Translations under genes and position numbers: made by a program | Origin: Candidatus Zixiibacteriota bacterium | GTDB taxonomy: Bacteria; Zixibacteria; MSB-5A5; GN15; PGXB01 | DNA length: 10,697 nt | Assembly (NCBI GenBank): GCA_900498245.1 | Contig: LS998015.1 | Span: forward strand, 3,132,345-3,143,041 | Reading direction: 5' to 3' | Notes under the pieces: model-generated | Seen by the model: only the letters and a program-made list of their open reading frames with translations | Database searches by the model: none | Told to the model about the DNA's origin: nothing | Shown here: positions 6,747-10,697 of the stretch, one piece after another | Position numbering within the stretch: the first letter of the stretch is position 1 | Layout: each line of letters starts with the position of its first letter

Positions 6747-7107
6747 TTTGAAACTTCCTGAAATGCCATTTAATGGTATCACCGTCGCTGGTCAGATATT
6801 TATCGGCCGCGACCTGAGCGACGGAATCATTGACCGAATAAAGCCAGCCGTATTGAAAATTAGACTCGACCGAATCGATGCCCTTTATGAATATCCCCGA
6901 GGATGTCTCGATATAGTCGATTTTATGGTCTCTGGCGGTCAAATCAAATACCGATGTTCCGTTCTCACCTTTCACGGTTACTACGAGACTGTCGGTCGGA
7001 GCCGCTTTTGCACCTTTATCGTGAAAGCGCCGCTTGCCGCACCCCGAGACAGCGAGGAGCACTATCAAAAGGATTAGAGCACCGAATTTTATTTTTTTCC
7101 CGAACAT
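6736..7107 (-). CDS. DUF4430-domain lipoprotein
   Basis: This 123-residue protein has a signal peptide (KKIKFG, then a Leu/Ile/Val core) ending in the lipobox VSGC (C23), so it is predicted to be lipid-anchored to a membrane, facing the periplasm or outside. Residues about 40-120 match the DUF4430 (transcobalamin-C-terminal-like) pattern: a strand VVTVKGENG, then FIKGIDSVES, the signature YGWLYSVND (86-94) and a final GDTIKWHF. In that superfamily such domains occur in corrinoid-binding proteins and surface proteins; the ligand here is unknown. I start at ATG 7107; a GTG two codons upstream (7113) is possible. It is first in the minus-strand operon and its stop overlaps the kdsA start, so its synthesis is tied to Kdo synthesis. 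No direct role in LPS assembly is known for the family. Confidence 0.78.
   Translation of the reverse strand: MFGKKIKFGALILLIVLLAVSGCGKRRFHDKGAKAAPTDSLVVTVKGENGTSVFDLTARDHKIDYIETSSGIFIKGIDSVESNFQYGWLYSVNDSVAQVAADKYLTSDGDTIKWHFRKFQNGY
6754..6759 (-). promoter_or_regulatory. Ribosome binding site deciding the kdsA start
   Basis: AGGAAG on the minus strand, seven bases before the ATG at 6746, is the strongest ribosome site in this operon. It lies inside the last codons of the DUF4430 lipoprotein gene and rules against the ATG 36 bases farther upstream. Confidence 0.8.
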
Positions 7108-7109
7108 AG

Positions 7110-7145
7110 CCACCGCAAAATAAAAGGAGAAACAAATAAAGTCAA
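7110..7145 (-). promoter_or_regulatory. Candidate promoter of the Kdo/LPS operon
   Basis: On the minus strand TTGACT (-35, 7140-7145, five of six consensus bases) and TATTTT (-10, 7117-7122, four of six) are separated by 17 bases. Transcription would begin about 7110, two or three bases before the ATG at 7107, which would make the message nearly leaderless. No stronger pair is visible farther upstream in the divergent gap. Confidence 0.45.
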
Positions 7146-7297
7146 AGGGAAGATTGGGCGGCGTCCGCCGACATCCGAAAGAAATTCCCTCGTCGCTTAT
7201 TAGGCCGCGATATTAAATCGAAACATCGGGCGGCGGAATTCGTAATTAAGTACCAAAAGACGGATATTATCACCACCTCTTAAAAGAGAGTTCTGTT
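7114..7297. other. Divergent intergenic region between the LPS operon and the efflux operon
   Basis: This 184-base gap separates the divergently transcribed units. Besides the minus-strand promoter candidate it holds a short hairpin (GGCGG-CGT-CCGCC, 7157-7169, no T tract), two copies of GGGCGGCG (one overlapping the hairpin, one near 7208), and an AT-rich stretch at 7211-7270. AGAGAG at 7285-7290, seven bases before the ATG at 7298, is the ribosome site of the plus-strand adaptor gene. I found no convincing plus-strand -35/-10 pair. Confidence 0.6.
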
Positions 7298-8386
7298 ATG
7301 ATAAAGAAGATAATTCTCATTTCCTTCAGCGCCGTCCTGGTCGGAGGGGTACTTTTTTTTGCGGTCAACGGTTCGGCCAAAAAGGATGACGGATTCAAAA
7401 AGGTCAAGATCGAAAAGGGCTCCATAATCGAGAAAGCGCTCGCGGTCGGTAAGATTCAGCCGGAAAAAGAAATCTCGGTCAAATCGAAAATCTCCGGAAT
7501 TGTCAAGAAGATATATGTCGATATCGGTGATAAGGTGAAAGAGGGGGATCCTCTTATCGATGTCGCGCCGGATCCGACGCCGATCGAGTATGCCGAAGCC
7601 AAGCGCCAGGTTGAAATCGAAGAGGTCGGTTATGACAATTCGCAGCGTGAATTCGACCGGGTAAAGATGCTCAAAGACAAGCAACTTGTCGCCAACCAGG
7701 AGTACGAAGCCAAAAAAGCGGCTCTCGACGAGAGCCAGCTTCGTCTGAAACTGGCGCGCGAAAAACTGGAACTGATCGAATCGGGGAAGATCGAAATCGC
7801 CGATCGGCATGTCGATAACACCATCCGCGCCCCAATCAGCGGCATGGTCCTATCCAAACTGGTGGAAGAAGGGGACCCGGTTGTACCATTGACATCATAC
7901 CAGGCCGGAACGGAACTGATGACCCTGGCCCGCATGGACAACCTGATTTTCAAAGGGACCGTCGATGAAATCGATGTGGGGAAATTAAAAGACGGGATGG
8001 CGGTGGATATCAATGTCGGAGCCATTCCCAATGACACCCTGCACGGTTACCTGGAAAAGATATCGCCTAAGGCCCATAAGGAAGAAGGATCGACGCTTTT
8101 CGACATAGAGATTCGTCTGCAGGAAGTCGGCAAATCATTTCTGCGCGCCGGCTACAGTGCCAATGCCGATATTATCATCACCAAGAAAGCCGATATTCTT
8201 CTGGCCCCGGAGCGGCTGGTAAAAATCACCGACTCCAGCGCCTCAGTCGAGGTTTTTGATTCTCTTGGCGCGATTGTGCCTAAACCGGTTAAGACCGGGC
8301 TGTCCGACGGAATGAATATCGAAATTGTCGAGGGACTTCAGGAAGGCGACCAGATCGTGGAACGTCCTCCCAAGGAAATTAAATAA
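7298..8386 (+). CDS. Periplasmic adaptor (membrane fusion protein, HlyD/MacA family)
   Basis: Adaptor proteins join an inner-membrane transporter to an outer-membrane channel. The 362-residue protein has an N-terminal membrane anchor or uncleaved signal (about 4-24, no lipobox). It continues with the first half of a barrel-sandwich (lipoyl-like) hybrid domain (about 56-90, ISGIVKKIYVDIGDKVKEGD), a charged alpha-helical hairpin (about 96-168), and the second lipoyl half (about 174-205, IRAPISGMVLSKLVEEGDPV). A beta-barrel (about 215-295) and a C-terminal membrane-proximal domain (about 296-362) complete it. Length and order are typical. AGAGAG precedes the ATG by seven bases. Two MacB/FtsX-type permeases follow after 12 and then 4 bases, so it is the adaptor of that transporter. 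Substrate unknown; a MacA-like export role (peptides, lipids, macrolides) is inference. Confidence 0.9.
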   Translation: MIKKIILISFSAVLVGGVLFFAVNGSAKKDDGFKKVKIEKGSIIEKALAVGKIQPEKEISVKSKISGIVKKIYVDIGDKVKEGDPLIDVAPDPTPIEYAEAKRQVEIEEVGYDNSQREFDRVKMLKDKQLVANQEYEAKKAALDESQLRLKLAREKLELIESGKIEIADRHVDNTIRAPISGMVLSKLVEEGDPVVPLTSYQAGTELMTLARMDNLIFKGTVDEIDVGKLKDGMAVDINVGAIPNDTLHGYLEKISPKAHKEEGSTLFDIEIRLQEVGKSFLRAGYSANADIIITKKADILLAPERLVKITDSSASVEVFDSLGAIVPKPVKTGLSDGMNIEIVEGLQEGDQIVERPPKEIK

Positions 8387-8398
8387 GAGGTCCCTTCT

Positions 8399-9634
8399 AT
8401 GCTACCGCTTCTATCGGTTCGACAATTTTTCCGCGACCTCCGCCAGCAGAAACTTCGCACCTTCATGACGATGGGCGGAATTTTGTGGGGAACGCTGGCG
8501 ATAGTGCTACTTTTCGCGTTCGGAAAGGGAATCTATTCTGCGCAGATGAAATCGCAGAAGGGGCTGGGTGAAAATATCGCCATTGTCTGGCCGGGGATGA
8601 CCACCAAAACATGGCAGGGATTACCCAAAGGACGAAATATAAATTTCACCGAAGATGACGTCTCCCTGATGAAGGCCAAGATTGGGGACATATCGAAGAT
8701 TTCGCCGGAATATTCCAAATGGAATGTCCCGCTCCAGTACGGCAAACAGGTCATTCTTCAGAATGTGGTCGGCATCTGGCCGGAATTCGGCGAGATGCGC
8801 AATATCATCCCGGATCTGGGCGGGCGTTTTATCGACGCCCTCGATATTGTACAGAAGAGAAGGGTGGTATTTATCGGCGATGAGTTGAAACAGCAGCTTT
8901 TCGGATCGGAAGAGGCAATCGGAAAATATATCCTTATCAAAAATGTGCCGTTCCGGGTGATCGGTGTTTTGAAACATAAGGAACAGGATAGTTCTTACAG
9001 CGGGCGGGACAGCCGGAAGGCTTTTATTCCGGCGAGCACTTTTCAGGGGATGTATAGCAGACGGTACCTGAACAATTTCGTGGTTCAACAGAAGGAAAGC
9101 AGCAGCATGGCGGCGGTCAAGAAGGAGATATATTCTTTATTGGGGGAAAAATATCGTTTCGATCCGAGCGATGAGAGTGCGCTGGGAATCTGGGATGTCA
9201 CCGAGGGATTCAAATTTTTGACCACTTTTTTCTGGGCCTTTCGGATTTTTCTAGTCGGGATCGGCGTGGCGACATTGATAACCGGCGGAATCGGCGTTTC
9301 CAATATCATGAATGTCGTTCTGGAGGAAAGAACCAAGGAGATCGGGATAAAGATGGCCCTGGGCGCGAAGAAAAGCATGATAATGATGCAATTCATCTTT
9401 GAGACCCTGCTCCTGACGGCGGTCGGGGGATTCTTGGGATTCATACTGGGGATGGGAATTGTCAAAACTATACCGCTATTCAAGGTGGAGCAATATATAG
9501 GTATCCCGGAAGTGGATTTGTTGGGGACGGGGATCGCGATGGGAGTGCTGGCGATTGTCGGCTTGGCGGCAGGATTTTTCCCGGCCCGGCGGGCGGCCAA
9601 TCTGCAGCCGGTGCAGGCCCTTAAACTGTTTTGA
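8399..9634 (+). CDS. MacB/FtsX-type ABC transporter permease, first of a tandem pair
   Basis: The 411-residue protein has the MacB permease layout: a membrane helix at about 21-43, a large periplasmic domain (about 45-275, MacB_PCD type) and three C-terminal helices (about 281-305, 331-356 and 373-394). The FtsX-type core includes GGIGVSNIMNVVLEERTKEI (296-315) and IKMALGAKK (317-325), and the end has the family's PARRAANLQPVQAL pattern. It carries no ATPase domain, unlike E. coli MacB, so an ATPase must be encoded separately. The ATG lies 12 bases after the adaptor stop with AGAGG eight bases before it. Residues 1-353 line up without a gap with the next gene. Such permeases undergo long-range mechanical motion in the periplasm rather than forming a substrate channel; the substrate here is unknown. 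Confidence 0.92.
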   Translation: MLPLLSVRQFFRDLRQQKLRTFMTMGGILWGTLAIVLLFAFGKGIYSAQMKSQKGLGENIAIVWPGMTTKTWQGLPKGRNINFTEDDVSLMKAKIGDISKISPEYSKWNVPLQYGKQVILQNVVGIWPEFGEMRNIIPDLGGRFIDALDIVQKRRVVFIGDELKQQLFGSEEAIGKYILIKNVPFRVIGVLKHKEQDSSYSGRDSRKAFIPASTFQGMYSRRYLNNFVVQQKESSSMAAVKKEIYSLLGEKYRFDPSDESALGIWDVTEGFKFLTTFFWAFRIFLVGIGVATLITGGIGVSNIMNVVLEERTKEIGIKMALGAKKSMIMMQFIFETLLLTAVGGFLGFILGMGIVKTIPLFKVEQYIGIPEVDLLGTGIAMGVLAIVGLAAGFFPARRAANLQPVQALKLF

Positions 9635-9638
9635 GATT

Positions 9639-10697
9639 ATGAATTTTAAAATCGTCTATAATGTTTTCATGCGCGATTTCAGGAAACAGAAAAAGCGGAT
9701 GACTTTGACTATCCTGGCGATCGCCTGGGGGACGATTTCGATAATGCTCCTGCTAGCTTTCGGCGAGGGCCTGAAACAGCAGATGGGGCGCAACCAGAAG
9801 GGATTGGGCGAAGGGATCGCCATTGTCTGGGGCGGACAGACCTCGATTCCGTACAAGGGCATGGGGCGGGGACGGCCGATCCGTTTGACGGCCGACGATA
9901 TCGAGTACCTCAGGGAGCGGATGCCGGAACTCAAAAATATCGGCGGCGAGTATCTTAACTGGGGAATCGATTTGCGCTACAAAGATAAAGTTTATTCGGA
10001 ACTGGTCTGCGGCCTGTATCCCTGTTATGAAGATATCCGCACTCATTATCCCCAGGCCGGCGGGAGATTTATCAACGAGACCGACATGAACGAAAAACGG
10101 CGCGTAGTTTTTTTGGGGAATAAATTGAAGGAAAAATTGTTCGGGGCGGAAGACGCGGTCGGCAAGATCATGCTGATAAATTCCATTCCTTTTACGGTTA
10201 TCGGGGTTATGCAGGAAAAAATGCAGATGGGGATGTATCACGGCCCGGATGAGACGACCGCCAATATCCCGGCGACCACGTTCGCGGCCATATTCGGCTA
10301 TCGGTATTTGAGCAATATGGTTTATCAACCGTATGATATAAACGATATGAAGGGAGTCGAGAAGCACGCTATCGCGCTTCTGGCCGCCAAATATAAATAT
10401 GACCCCAAAGACGAGCAGGCCCTTCAGGTCTGGGATGCCGCTTCCTCGGCCCGGGAATTTGCGAATATGCTGTTAGGCATACAGCTCTTCCTGGGGATTA
10501 TCGGCGGAATGTCGCTCTTGATCGCCGGGGTCGGGGTGGCCAACATTATGTATGTATCAATCAAGGAGCGGACCCGGGAAATAGGGATAAAGATGGCTAT
10601 CGGGGCGAGGAAGAAATATATCTTATCGCAATTTTTGATGGAGGCGATATCGATAACGGCGGTGGGGGGATTTTTCGGTATGTCGCTGAGTTATATC
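9639..10697 (+). CDS. MacB/FtsX-type ABC transporter permease, second of the pair, 3' end beyond the window
   Basis: The visible 353 residues contain a helix at about 21-43, the periplasmic domain (about 45-275), a second helix (about 281-305) and the beginning of the third (from about 331). The FtsX-type core VGVANIMYVSIKERTREIGI (298-317) and IKMAIGARKK follow. The last helix and tail, about 58 residues by comparison with its neighbour, lie outside. By hand count about 150 of 353 residues are identical to the upstream permease in an ungapped alignment, including KGLGE (54-58), IAIVW (60-64), GGRFI (141-145) and RRVVF (154-158). The ATG follows the upstream stop by four bases with only a weak GAG before it, suggesting coupled translation. 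The pair probably forms a heterodimer. The next gene downstream would be the place to look for the missing ATPase. Confidence 0.9.
   Translation, partial: MNFKIVYNVFMRDFRKQKKRMTLTILAIAWGTISIMLLLAFGEGLKQQMGRNQKGLGEGIAIVWGGQTSIPYKGMGRGRPIRLTADDIEYLRERMPELKNIGGEYLNWGIDLRYKDKVYSELVCGLYPCYEDIRTHYPQAGGRFINETDMNEKRRVVFLGNKLKEKLFGAEDAVGKIMLINSIPFTVIGVMQEKMQMGMYHGPDETTANIPATTFAAIFGYRYLSNMVYQPYDINDMKGVEKHAIALLAAKYKYDPKDEQALQVWDAASSAREFANMLLGIQLFLGIIGGMSLLIAGVGVANIMYVSIKERTREIGIKMAIGARKKYILSQFLMEAISITAVGGFFGMSLSYI

Noticed and set aside
6598-7109. Plus-strand frames 6598-7077 and 6903-7109
   Set aside because: They run opposite kdsA and the DUF4430 lipoprotein and show no ribosome site or domain.
7157-7169. 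GGCGG-CGT-CCGCC hairpin in the divergent gap as a terminator
   Set aside because: The stem is only five pairs with no T tract on either strand, and no gene ends there.
7280-7810. Minus-strand 176-residue Phe/Asp-rich frame
   Set aside because: It is the antisense of the Lys/Glu/Ile-rich adaptor gene; the unusual composition comes from that.
8621-10367. Minus-strand frames 8621-9088, 9085-9600 and 9753-10367
   Set aside because: They lie opposite the two permeases, whose ungapped alignment to each other confirms the plus-strand reading.
7298-10697. Naming the plus-strand genes macA and macB
   Set aside because: The permeases lack the fused ATPase of MacB and come as a pair, so only the family level is supported.

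Overview
The window looks like chromosomal DNA from an uncultured-type diderm bacterium. A lipid A/Kdo/LPS-transport gene cluster shows an outer membrane. A flavodiiron protein points to an anaerobic or microaerobic life. A secreted protein ends in a dockerin pair of the GDANxxGTVNILDVSxxIxxLYKxGPAPDP type, which is common in FCB-like candidate phyla such as Zixibacteria. That placement is inferred from protein style only and is tentative. I see no mobile element, tRNA, rRNA or CRISPR array.

Layout: everything from about 7110 down to base 1 is on the minus strand; everything from 7298 onward is on the plus strand. Reading the minus strand in transcription order, a seven-gene block comes first: a DUF4430-type lipoprotein, kdsA, kdsC, kdsD, an LpxL/HtrB-type acyltransferase, a lipoprotein-type LptC, and a small two-helix membrane protein of unknown function. 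The genes overlap or are separated by at most about 30 bases, so they are probably one operon. A plausible promoter (-35 at 7140-7145, -10 at 7117-7122) lies directly before the first gene. After this block comes a monocistronic secreted protein (signal peptide, DUF1028 domain, Ig-like domain, two dockerin repeats) with its own good promoter and a clear hairpin terminator. Last is a flavodiiron protein with its own promoter, cut off by the window start.

On the plus strand, a periplasmic adaptor (membrane fusion protein) is followed by two tandem MacB/FtsX-type permeases; the second is cut off by the window end. The two permeases align without a gap over all 353 visible residues. No ABC ATPase is encoded in the visible part of this operon.

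How the genes work together: KdsD makes arabinose 5-phosphate, KdsA condenses it with phosphoenolpyruvate to Kdo 8-phosphate, and KdsC removes the phosphate to give Kdo. The acyltransferase probably finishes lipid A acylation after Kdo addition, and LptC receives finished LPS at the inner membrane for transport. kdsB, waaA, lptA and lptB are not in the window. The functions of the DUF4430 lipoprotein at the head of this operon and the two-helix protein at its end are unknown; they are the most open questions in the LPS block. The DUF1028 protein, whose predicted signal-peptide cut would expose a Thr at its new N-terminus, is the most interesting single protein.
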